From positions 1 to 33,723 of the forward strand of contig CALAKU010000078.1 in the NCBI GenBank assembly GCA_937922925.1: a stretch of 33,723 nt of DNA. The letters run 5' to 3'. The stretch comes from an uncultured Arenicella sp. Lineage in GTDB: Bacteria > Pseudomonadota > Gammaproteobacteria > Arenicellales > Arenicellaceae. Of this stretch, positions 1 to 7,509 are shown piece by piece (positions within the stretch are counted from its first letter, which is position 1; each line of letters starts with the position of its first letter). The translations under genes were made by a program, and so were the position numbers. The notes beneath the pieces are model-generated. The model had not been told where the DNA came from, did no database searches, and worked only from the letters and a program-made list of their open reading frames with translations.

Positions 1-57
1 GTCTATTAAAACAAGGTCGCTACTAACCATGCCACTTAGCCACACTACAAACTGACC

Positions 58-396
58 ATGCAACTAAATTTGAAAATTACGCGTTTGCTGTTTCAATTGA
101 GTGAAATAGAAAACCATGAGAATTCCCATTTCCTGATTGGCGATGGCAATTTGTTACGCAACAATCTGCTGAAGCTTTATCGTGCCACCAGAAACCCCGA
201 CAGCCACGACTTGATTATCAAAATCATGTCTGAGGCGGGGTATCCTTGGTTCGGAAAACTGGCGCGCTCGAAACCCAATCTCGCAACCATAAATCGCGAA
301 ATAGGCCGTGAGCAAAAGCCGAGCTCCAAGCCACTTAAGTTTTTAACTGAGCGTGAATTTTTAAGCCTATTGCCAGCGAATGAGTTTCTGCACTAG
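58..396 (+). CDS. hypothetical protein, 112 aa
   Basis: I do not recognise this protein. It is a 112-residue, mostly hydrophilic, soluble-looking sequence with no signal peptide, membrane segment or known motif that I can see. The ATG at 58 is the first after an in-frame stop at 37-39, but no convincing Shine-Dalgarno precedes it. The N-terminal third looks helical (leucine-rich, LLFQLSEIE), and the C-terminal third is rich in Lys, Pro and Ser. It ends at a TAG, after which the same frame stays open for 33 more codons resembling a LysR regulator tail. It converges on lpdA about 120 bases away. It could be a lineage-specific small protein or a decayed gene; only the open frame supports it. Confidence 0.45.
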   Translation: MQLNLKITRLLFQLSEIENHENSHFLIGDGNLLRNNLLKLYRATRNPDSHDLIIKIMSEAGYPWFGKLARSKPNLATINREIGREQKPSSKPLKFLTEREFLSLLPANEFLH

Positions 397-498
397 CGAA
401 TTTCTGTTCCAACAGGCACTTCCTTTGAGTTCTTGGCGCGGCGTCTATCTCACTTTGGTGTAGGCATAGCTGTTTTGCCTAAAGCTGAGAAATTATGA
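397..498 (+). pseudogene. possible remnant of a LysR-type regulator C-terminus
   Basis: The frame directly after the TAG at 394-396 encodes 33 residues ending at TGA 496-498. They include SFEFLARRLSHFGVGIAVLP, which resembles the end of the LysR substrate-binding domain (a conserved stretch of the type GlGIavLP). No start codon and no LysR helix-turn-helix lie upstream within the window. It is short enough to be chance. If real, it is the stump of a deleted regulator gene. Confidence 0.25.
461..481. other. small inverted repeat downstream of lpdA
   Basis: TAGGCA at 461-466 and TGCCTA at 476-481 form a 6-bp stem with a 9-base loop, about 34 bases past the lpdA stop on the minus strand. No U-run follows, so it is at best a weak terminator or mRNA 3'-end structure for the PDH genes. 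It also lies inside the LysR-like stretch, so it may be incidental. Confidence 0.25.
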
Positions 499-514
499 CG
501 GCTATTTAAACGGT

Positions 515-2296
515 TTATTTTTTAGGGACATATAAATCCGTTATCGTACCTTCATATACCTCAGCTGCCATGGCCACGGTCTCGCTGAGTGTGGGATGGG
601 GATGGATTGTTAAACCTATGTCGCTGGCGTCTGCGCCCATCTCGATGGCTAATCCGACCTCGGCGATAAGATCGCCAGCGTGAGGGCCAACGATGCCGCC
701 TCCCAAAACTCGATGTGTTTTTGGGTCGAACAATAGTTTGGTTTTGCCTTCGGTGCGGTCATTACCTAGGGCTCGCCCGGAAGCGGCCCACGGGAATATT
801 CCTTTTTCGTAATCTACCCCTTTTTCTTTTGCCTCACTTTCGGTTAGCCCAACCCATGCAATTTCAGGGTCGGTATAAGCTACGGAGGGGATAACGCTTG
901 CATCAAAACCGCTTTTTAATCCGGCACAAACTTCCGCCGCAACTTTCGCTTCGTGTGTTGCTTTATGGGCCAGCATTGGCTGCCCAACAATATCGCCAAT
1001 GGCAAAAATGTGCGGTAAGTTAGTGCGCATTTGTTCGTCAACCGCAATAAACCCCCGTTCGTCAACGTTAACGCCGGCGGCTTGAGCATTAATTAAATCA
1101 CCATTTGGGCGACGCCCGGTTGCGACCAGTACTTTATCAAAACGTTGTGGTGGCAAAGAATCACCTGTCTTAGCTGACGCAAAGTGAACCATAATTCCGT
1201 CATCTTGGGGTTCAATAGAGTCAACCTTGGTATTGGTCATAATCTCTTTTAGAAGGCCTTTCATGCGCTTGTTGAGTGGCGCGATTAAGTCTTTATCAGC
1301 CCCTGGAATTATTTGTGGCATGAACTCGACGATACTCACTTCACTGCCTAACTCGCTGTAAACGGTGGCCATTTCAAGACCAATAATGCCTCCGCCGACA
1401 ATCAATAGCGAAGCAGGTATGTCCTCAAGCTCTAAAGCGCCTGTCGAATCAATGACTCTGGGGTCATCGGTTTCAAACATCGGCAACACCGTAACGCGAG
1501 AACCTGCGGCAATAATGGCTTGATCAAAACTTAAAGTGCGCGTCTTACCGTCATTTTGAATGCTTAGCTGATTTGCACTGCTAAATGACGCGACACCAGT
1601 GACGACATTGACCTTTCTGGCTTTAGCCATGCTCGCTAAGCCGCCGGTCAACTTGTCGACCACGGTTTCCTTGAAGCCGCGGAGTTTATCGAGGTGGATG
1701 GTCGGTTTGCCAAATTCCACTCCGTGTTTTGACATAGCACGAGCTTCCGCAATGACGGCTGCGGAATGTAAAAGGGCCTTAGACGGGATACAGCCGACGT
1801 TAAGGCAAACACCTCCAAGGGAGTTATATTTTTCGATTAGTGTCACGTTTAGGCCCAAATCGGCAGCGCGAAATGCGGCTGTGTAGCCTCCGGGGCCAGA
1901 CCCAATCACCACCACATCAGCATGATCGTCTGAGGTAGCTTGCCGATTTTTGTCCTCAGGCTTTGATTGTTCTTCGTCTGAGTTCACTGGTTTTTGGGCG
2001 TGTTCTATTTCTGGTGCAGCGTGCTTTGTTTGAGCGGTGCTAGCGGGCGCTTTCTCGGCTGAATCGGCGTCGATAATTGCTATCACATCACCAACATTGA
2101 CTTTGGCGCCAACGTCTATTTTGAGTGCGGTGATTGTTCCGGCTTGCGGGCTGGGAACATCCATGGAGGCTTTGTCCGTTTCTAAGGTAACAAGTGGGTC
2201 TTCGATATTGACCGTGTCGCCTTCGCCAACCAAGACTTCGATTACCTCAACATCTTCTGCGCCACCTAAATCGGGGACAATAATTTCAATACTCAT
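515..2296 (-). CDS. lpdA: dihydrolipoyl dehydrogenase (E3) with N-terminal lipoyl domain
   Basis: E3 of the pyruvate dehydrogenase complex reoxidises dihydrolipoyl groups and passes electrons through FAD to NAD+ in the cytoplasm. Residues 1-80 are a lipoyl domain with the motif ETDKASMDVP, lipoyl lysine K42. A charged linker of about 45 residues follows, then the flavoprotein. The FAD-binding GSGPGG is at 132-137. The redox-active disulfide is C164/C169 (GGVCLNVGCIPSK). A second dinucleotide fold contains VGGGIIGLE. The C-terminal HPHPTLSE supplies the catalytic His/Glu pair (about H567 and E572). At 593 residues it is about 120 longer than plain E3 because of the lipoyl domain, an architecture known in some proteobacteria such as Neisseria. 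It lies 27 bases downstream of aceF and is probably cotranscribed with it. Confidence 0.96.
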   Translation of the reverse strand: MSIEIIVPDLGGAEDVEVIEVLVGEGDTVNIEDPLVTLETDKASMDVPSPQAGTITALKIDVGAKVNVGDVIAIIDADSAEKAPASTAQTKHAAPEIEHAQKPVNSDEEQSKPEDKNRQATSDDHADVVVIGSGPGGYTAAFRAADLGLNVTLIEKYNSLGGVCLNVGCIPSKALLHSAAVIAEARAMSKHGVEFGKPTIHLDKLRGFKETVVDKLTGGLASMAKARKVNVVTGVASFSSANQLSIQNDGKTRTLSFDQAIIAAGSRVTVLPMFETDDPRVIDSTGALELEDIPASLLIVGGGIIGLEMATVYSELGSEVSIVEFMPQIIPGADKDLIAPLNKRMKGLLKEIMTNTKVDSIEPQDDGIMVHFASAKTGDSLPPQRFDKVLVATGRRPNGDLINAQAAGVNVDERGFIAVDEQMRTNLPHIFAIGDIVGQPMLAHKATHEAKVAAEVCAGLKSGFDASVIPSVAYTDPEIAWVGLTESEAKEKGVDYEKGIFPWAASGRALGNDRTEGKTKLLFDPKTHRVLGGGIVGPHAGDLIAEVGLAIEMGADASDIGLTIHPHPTLSETVAMAAEVYEGTITDLYVPKK

Positions 2297-2323
2297 GGAA
2301 GTCGTTTTATTGGATAGTTACGG

Positions 2324-4552
2324 TTAGATCGTTAACAGGCGGACGTCTTCTAATACGTCGGCCAGATGACGAGTGAATCGAGCCGCTTCAGCGCCGTCAA
2401 TCACGCGATGGTCGTAGGAGAGGCTCAATGGCAGCATCAAGCCAGGATCGAATGACTCGCCATTCCACACGGGTTGGATTTTGCTGCGTGAAACACCAAG
2501 AATCGCGACTTCAGGTGCATTTACTATCGGTGTGAAGCTTGTGCCACCAATGCCACCGAGGCTCGAGATCGTAATACAAGCGCCACTCATATCTGAAATC
2601 GAGAGTTTTTTGTCACGTGCTTTGGCGGCGAGTTCGCTCATTTGCGCGGCAATCTCAGAAACTGACAATTGATCGGCGCCCTTAACCACAGGAACAACCA
2701 GACCGTTTGGCGTGTCGACGGCAATACCGATATTAAAATACTTTTTATAGATCAGGTTTTCCCCGCCTGGCTCCAAGGAAGCATTAAATTGCGGGTACTC
2801 TCGCAGGCAACGAACCATCGCTTTGACGATGAAAGCCAGCGGCGAGACTTTGTTGCTTTCGCCCCGTTTTTTAAAGTCGTCGTTGACCTTTTTACGAAAC
2901 GCTTCGAGCTCGGTAATGTTGGCTTCGTCGTTGTGGGTTACGTGCGGAACATTTAGCCAAGAGCGATGCAAGTTGGTGGCGGTGAGCCGTTTGATCTTAT
3001 TAAGCGGCTGCACGTCGATTTCGCCGAACTTACTAAAATCTTGCGCTGGTACAGCAGGTATTCCTGCGCCACCATTGCTGGCCGATGCGCCAACCGAAGC
3101 AGCGCCCGATGACGCTGAACTTAATGTCGTTTTGACATAAGCTTTAACATCGTCTTTTAATACTCGGTTTTTGCGGCCACTGCCTTGAACTCGGCTTAGA
3201 TCAACACCAAGCTCGCGCGCGAATCGCCGAATGGACGGCGAGGCATGTGATTTATCATCGCTCTTTGCAGCGTTTGTATTCGTGATTTTTTTGGTTTGTT
3301 CGGGCGCGGTACGTGATTCTACGGTTGGCGCAGGCGCTTGTTGGGTTGTTTGTTCTGGTTCAGTAGTGACGTCTTTTGAGGTTGTATCGGCAGTGGTTTT
3401 TTCTGCCTCGGTACTGTCGCTCGCCAGTGTGGCAATAAGGTCGCCCTCGGATACGTCTTGATCGATCTTAAGCAAAATTTCTTTCACTTCTCCGGAATAG
3501 GGGCTTGGGACATCCATGCTGGCCTTGTCGCTCTCAAGGGTTACCATTGAGTCTTCTGCTTCGATATGATCACCAGGGTTGACCAATATTTCGATCACTT
3601 TAGCGGAGTCACCGCCAATATCGGGGACAACAACATCAATTAAGCTCCCGCCTGCCGCAGTTTTTGGCTGCTTAGCCTCTTTTGCGGTTTCGTTGTTTGA
3701 AGGGGCGCTCTGGCTTTCAATTGCGTCTTGCGCGTCATCATCGCTTGATGTTGATGGTGCCTCTGAGGCTTTATCTGAGCTGATGGTGATAAGCACCGAG
3801 CCCTCGGAAACATCGTCATCGACCGCAACAATAATCTCTTTCACTATGCCAGCATCGGTGCTTGGAACATCCATACTGGCCTTATCGCTCTCAAGAGTGA
3901 CGACGGCTTGCTCTTGTTCGATTGGATCGCCGACAGCCACCAGAATTTCTATCACTTTTGCACTGTCTGCGCCAATGTCTGGGACACGAAGTTCTATGAG
4001 GTTATCTAACTTAGCGTTGCCTGCGGTTGTTTTGCTGCTGGTATTGTCGGTCATAGTTGGATCGGGTTGGTCGCTTGCCTTTTTTTCAAGCAATAGGTCA
4101 AGTGACTGTTGCTGATGATGTTTGGTTTTCTGCTGCTTTTTCTTTTTTGCAGCACCAGTTTTACTCTTAGTTTTTTTCTTATTATTGCTCTTATTTTTGG
4201 AGCTGGTTTCTTTGCGGCCGGAGGCATCTTGTTTTTTATTTTGCGCGTTATTGGTTTGCGTATCGTCTTGATCTGCCTCGGCCAGCGGAGTCGACGTTGA
4301 GCTTTGTTCAACTTCGGTCTCTAACAGTAGTAAAGGTGTTGAAATGCTGATGCTTTGCTCAACTTCGGCTATCATTTCAACGATTCTGCCTTTATGTGTT
4401 GCAGGCAGTTCAATTTCTTGCGAACCGCTTTTGACCATAAATAGCGTTTGCCCAACTTCGATCGCGTCATTCTCTTGGCACTCAATTGAGAGAATCTTGC
4501 ACTGCCGGTACGCACTGGCTTCCGGTGCCGTTAATTCAATATATTTGATCAT
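2324..4552 (-). CDS. aceF: pyruvate dehydrogenase E2, dihydrolipoyllysine acetyltransferase
   Basis: E2 core of pyruvate dehydrogenase; it transfers the acetyl group from lipoyl to CoA. Counting from ATG 4552 (742 aa): residues 1-82 form a lipoyl-like fold that lacks the DKA lysine (Ser44 at that position). Residues about 106-145 form a Lys-rich linker. Two normal lipoyl domains carry TLESDKASMDVP with lysines K224 and K343. The E1/E3-binding domain is at about 435-474 (SPSIRRFARELGVDL). The catalytic domain runs from about 505, with DHRVIDG near the end (His715). The frame extends upstream to TTG codons at 4567 and 4564. GAGGGG at 4568-4573 fits a TTG start poorly and is 15 bases from the ATG. 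I prefer ATG because MIKYIEL begins the lipoyl-like fold. An internal Met at 4054 has no visible ribosome site. Confidence 0.95.
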   Translation of the reverse strand: MIKYIELTAPEASAYRQCKILSIECQENDAIEVGQTLFMVKSGSQEIELPATHKGRIVEMIAEVEQSISISTPLLLLETEVEQSSTSTPLAEADQDDTQTNNAQNKKQDASGRKETSSKNKSNNKKKTKSKTGAAKKKKQQKTKHHQQQSLDLLLEKKASDQPDPTMTDNTSSKTTAGNAKLDNLIELRVPDIGADSAKVIEILVAVGDPIEQEQAVVTLESDKASMDVPSTDAGIVKEIIVAVDDDVSEGSVLITISSDKASEAPSTSSDDDAQDAIESQSAPSNNETAKEAKQPKTAAGGSLIDVVVPDIGGDSAKVIEILVNPGDHIEAEDSMVTLESDKASMDVPSPYSGEVKEILLKIDQDVSEGDLIATLASDSTEAEKTTADTTSKDVTTEPEQTTQQAPAPTVESRTAPEQTKKITNTNAAKSDDKSHASPSIRRFARELGVDLSRVQGSGRKNRVLKDDVKAYVKTTLSSASSGAASVGASASNGGAGIPAVPAQDFSKFGEIDVQPLNKIKRLTATNLHRSWLNVPHVTHNDEANITELEAFRKKVNDDFKKRGESNKVSPLAFIVKAMVRCLREYPQFNASLEPGGENLIYKKYFNIGIAVDTPNGLVVPVVKGADQLSVSEIAAQMSELAAKARDKKLSISDMSGACITISSLGGIGGTSFTPIVNAPEVAILGVSRSKIQPVWNGESFDPGLMLPLSLSYDHRVIDGAEAARFTRHLADVLEDVRLLTI

Positions 4553-4589
4553 AAAGTTAGGCAACAACCCCTCATAGCCTTGCTAAATT

Positions 4590-4607
4590 TGCCTTTGCCA
4601 AAAGGCA
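4590..4607 (-). other. perfect 7-bp hairpin upstream of aceF
   Basis: TGCCTTT at 4590-4596 and AAAGGCA at 4601-4607 are perfectly complementary with a 4-base loop. In the aceE-aceF transcript the hairpin would sit about 17 bases before the GAGGGG sequence of aceF. It has no U-run. It could shape aceF translation or act as an RNA processing site; the function is inferred. Confidence 0.4.
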
Positions 4608-4640
4608 GTATTCACATGCTAATTAAACAAACATAATTGT

Positions 4641-4679
4641 GCTCAAGCCAGTGGCTAAACTCACTGCATAGACTTGAGC
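4641..4679 (-). other. two-part stem-loop just after the aceE stop
   Basis: GCTCAAG (4641-4647) pairs with CTTGAGC (4673-4679). Inside it CAGTG (4649-4653) pairs with CACTG (4662-4666). The structure begins about 20 bases after the aceE stop. On the minus strand it is followed by an A/T-rich stretch but no true U-run, so it could be a partial terminator, an attenuator or a 3'-end stabiliser between aceE and aceF. Confidence 0.45.
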
Positions 4680-4700
4680 GTTTCACTTTATTACGCGAGT

Positions 4701-7379
4701 TTACAGTCTATCAGGAATTGGTTTTTTTGGATCAATGTCAAATTGCTTTATGGCTTTATTCACTACGTCAACTCCAATGCTGCCGTCCTCGTAAAGCGCC
4801 GAAAGAGCGGCCACGATGATGTATTTATAATTAACTTCGAAATGGCTGCGCAGTTGCTCCCGATTGTCTGACCTGCCGAAGCCATCAGTGCCTAACACCA
4901 CATAGCGTGACGGCACATACTCTCGGATCGAATCGGCGTAGACTTTTAGATAATCGGTTGCCGCGACCACCGGACCATTTTGATCTTGCAGGCAACTTTC
5001 AACGTAGCTGATGCGTGGTTTAGCGTCGGGATGCAGCATATTCCAGCGCTGAACCTCAGCGCCTTCACGACGCAGTTCATTGATGCTGGTGGCACTCCAA
5101 ACGTTGGCGGCGACACCAAATTCGCTTTCTAAAAGTTCAGCGGCGTGAATACACTCGTTTAAGATGGTTCCACTGCCCATCAGTTGTACCGTTGGCGTAG
5201 TGCCATCGTCCTTCGGGCTTTTAGTCAGCTGATACAGGCCTTTTAAAATACCTTGAATCACATCATCGCCTTCGGGCAATGCGGGATGGTGATAATTTTC
5301 GTTCATCACGGTTAAGTAATAGAACACGTTTTCTTCTTCTGCGTACATGCGACGCATTCCGTCTTGCACAATCACGGCCAGCTCGTAGGCGAAAGTCGGG
5401 TCGTATGAAACGCAATTAGGTATGGTTGACGCTTGCAAATGAGAGTGGCCATCTTGATGCTGTAAGCCTTCGCCCGCCAAAGTGGTTCTACCGGCGGTAC
5501 CGCCCACTAAGAAGCCACGCGCTTGCATGTCTCCAGCCGCCCAAGCCAAGTCGCCAATACGCTGAAAGCCGAACATTGAGTAATAAATGTAGAAGGGGAT
5601 CATCGGCAATTCGTTGGTCGAATACGAGGTCGCCGCGGCGATCCAAGACGACATGGCGCCAGCTTCGTTAATGCCTTCTTCAAGTACCTGACCGCTTTTA
5701 TCTTCGCGGTAGTACATGAGTTGATCTGAGTCTTCGGGCTGATACTTTTGGCCTTCACTGGCGTAAATTCCCAGTTGGCGAAACAGGCCTTCCATGCCAA
5801 AGGTACGGGCTTCATCCGGCACGATTGGCACGATTCGATCTTTAATGTTTTTGTCGCGAATCAAGCTTGAGAGCAAACGAACAAAGGCCATGGTCGAAGA
5901 AAATTCTCGATCACCAGAATCTTCAAGTAGCTTTGAAAATGCACTGAGTTCGGGGATTTCAAGTTTATTAGACTGGGTCGAGCGGGCGGGCAAATAGCCG
6001 CCTAGGGCCTGACGCCGTGCGTGCAGATATTTTATCTCTTGAGAGTCTGTGTCGGGTTTGATGTATTCGAGGTTTTCTAGCTGTTGGTCGTCTACTGGGA
6101 TTTTGAAGCGATCTCGAAAGGTTCGCAGTGATTCTAAATCCATCTTTTTTTGTTGATGAGCGGTATTCAAACCTTGCCCAGATTCGCCCATACCAAAACC
6201 CTTAATGGTTTTGGCCAAAATAACCGTTGGCTGGCCCGAGTGCCTGACGGCTGCACGGTATGCGGCGTACACTTTGTCAGTATCGTGTCCGCCACGTGAC
6301 ATCAAGTCGATGTCTTCATCACTCATATGAGAGACCATGGCCTTAAGCTCAGGGGTATTCCAAAAATGCTCTCGAGTATAGGCTCCGCCTTTGGCTTTGA
6401 ACGCTTGATACTCGCCGTCGACACAGTCTTGCATGCGCTTTTGCAATATGCCGTCGTCGTCTTTCTCGAGCAAGATATCCCATTGCGAGCCCCAAATGAC
6501 TTTGATGACATTCCAGCCCGCGCCTCTGAACTCGCTCTCCAACTCTTGAATTATTTTACCATTGCCACGAACTGGGCCATCTAAGCGTTGTAGGTTGCAG
6601 TTGATTACAAAGACCAAGTTATCGAGCTTTTCGCGGCCCGCCAAACCCAGTGCCCCGCGGGACTCCGGCTCGTCCATCTCGCCATCGCCTAGGAAGGCCC
6701 AGACTTTGCGGTTTTCGGTTTTAATCAGGCCGCGATTTTCCATATATCGTTGGAATCGCGCTTGATAGATCGCCATGATTGGCCCCAAGCCCATTGAAAC
6801 AGTTGGGAATTGCCAAAAATCGGGCATTAACCAAGGATGCGGATAAGAAGACAAACCATTGCCGCCCACTTCTTGGCGAAAGTTATCTAATTGTTCTTCG
6901 CTTAAGCGGCCTTCAAGATAGGCACGAGCATACATGCCAGGCGCTGAGTGGCCTTGATAGTAAATCATGTCGCCACCATGCTCTTCGCTGCGAGCACGCC
7001 AAAAGTGGTTAAAACCGATTTCATACAACACGGCGGCTGATGCATAGCTGGCGATGTGGCCACCATATTCGGTGCTAATCTTGTTGGCACGCAGCACCAT
7101 CGCCGCCGCGTTCCAGCGGATGATCGAGCGTATTTTGAATTCAATTTGTCGATCAGCAGGCAGAGCCGGTTGTTTTTCAACCGCAATGGTATTGATGTAG
7201 GGCGTATTTAGGCCAAATGGAAGCTGTGCGCCAGCTTCGTGTGCCACTTCGGCGAGCTTGCGCAACAAATAGCGTGCGCGGTCGTTGCCGTCTGCATCGA
7301 TAACGCTTTCGAGCGCATTAACCCATTCCTGGGTTTCTTGTTGGTCTATATCTTGGGTCAGATTCGTTTCTTGACTCAT
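4701..7379 (-). CDS. aceE: pyruvate dehydrogenase E1 component, homodimeric
   Basis: Thiamine-diphosphate-dependent E1 decarboxylates pyruvate and acetylates the lipoyl group of AceF. The 892 residues match the usual length of the homodimeric family (about 887 in E. coli). The ThDP/Mg site is visible as GDGEMDEPES at 231-240 followed by NCNLQRLDGP at 260-269. QGHSAPGMYARAYLEGRL at about 142-159 is a family signature. ATG 7379 is chosen because MSQETN-type starts fit the family; no strong Shine-Dalgarno precedes it. A promoter with 17-bp spacing lies about 70-95 bases upstream, after maeB. aceF follows after a gap of about 135-150 bases that contains two hairpins. Confidence 0.97.
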   Translation of the reverse strand: MSQETNLTQDIDQQETQEWVNALESVIDADGNDRARYLLRKLAEVAHEAGAQLPFGLNTPYINTIAVEKQPALPADRQIEFKIRSIIRWNAAAMVLRANKISTEYGGHIASYASAAVLYEIGFNHFWRARSEEHGGDMIYYQGHSAPGMYARAYLEGRLSEEQLDNFRQEVGGNGLSSYPHPWLMPDFWQFPTVSMGLGPIMAIYQARFQRYMENRGLIKTENRKVWAFLGDGEMDEPESRGALGLAGREKLDNLVFVINCNLQRLDGPVRGNGKIIQELESEFRGAGWNVIKVIWGSQWDILLEKDDDGILQKRMQDCVDGEYQAFKAKGGAYTREHFWNTPELKAMVSHMSDEDIDLMSRGGHDTDKVYAAYRAAVRHSGQPTVILAKTIKGFGMGESGQGLNTAHQQKKMDLESLRTFRDRFKIPVDDQQLENLEYIKPDTDSQEIKYLHARRQALGGYLPARSTQSNKLEIPELSAFSKLLEDSGDREFSSTMAFVRLLSSLIRDKNIKDRIVPIVPDEARTFGMEGLFRQLGIYASEGQKYQPEDSDQLMYYREDKSGQVLEEGINEAGAMSSWIAAATSYSTNELPMIPFYIYYSMFGFQRIGDLAWAAGDMQARGFLVGGTAGRTTLAGEGLQHQDGHSHLQASTIPNCVSYDPTFAYELAVIVQDGMRRMYAEEENVFYYLTVMNENYHHPALPEGDDVIQGILKGLYQLTKSPKDDGTTPTVQLMGSGTILNECIHAAELLESEFGVAANVWSATSINELRREGAEVQRWNMLHPDAKPRISYVESCLQDQNGPVVAATDYLKVYADSIREYVPSRYVVLGTDGFGRSDNREQLRSHFEVNYKYIIVAALSALYEDGSIGVDVVNKAIKQFDIDPKKPIPDRL

Positions 7380-7447
7380 ATTGTGGTGTCGTATCGCTGA
7401 AAAGTAGAGGTGAAAAGGGCTAGCAACCTGCTTTATTTGCGAGGTGA

Positions 7448-7476
7448 ATAATATCCATAAGTTTGGTAAATGTAAA
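7448..7476 (-). promoter_or_regulatory. candidate sigma-70 promoter for aceE-aceF-lpdA
   Basis: On the minus strand TTTACA (7471-7476) and TATTAT (7448-7453) are separated by exactly 17 bases. The expected transcript start is near 7440, giving a leader of about 60 bases before the aceE ATG at 7379. I looked for a PdhR-type palindrome (ATTGGT-N3-ACCAAT) and did not find one. Confidence 0.55.
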
Positions 7477-7509
7477 TATTAGCCAAAATAAAATCCCAGG
7501 CCCTTTGTC

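Noticed and set aside
3579..4115. Open frame of 178 residues on the plus strand within aceF
   Set aside because: Its Ser/Thr-rich sequence is the reverse-strand reading of the repeated lipoyl domains; aceF is unambiguous.
7462..7487. TTTGG ... CCAAA inverted repeat over the aceE promoter as a PdhR operator
   Set aside because: The arms are five bases with a 16-base spacer and do not match the PdhR pattern.
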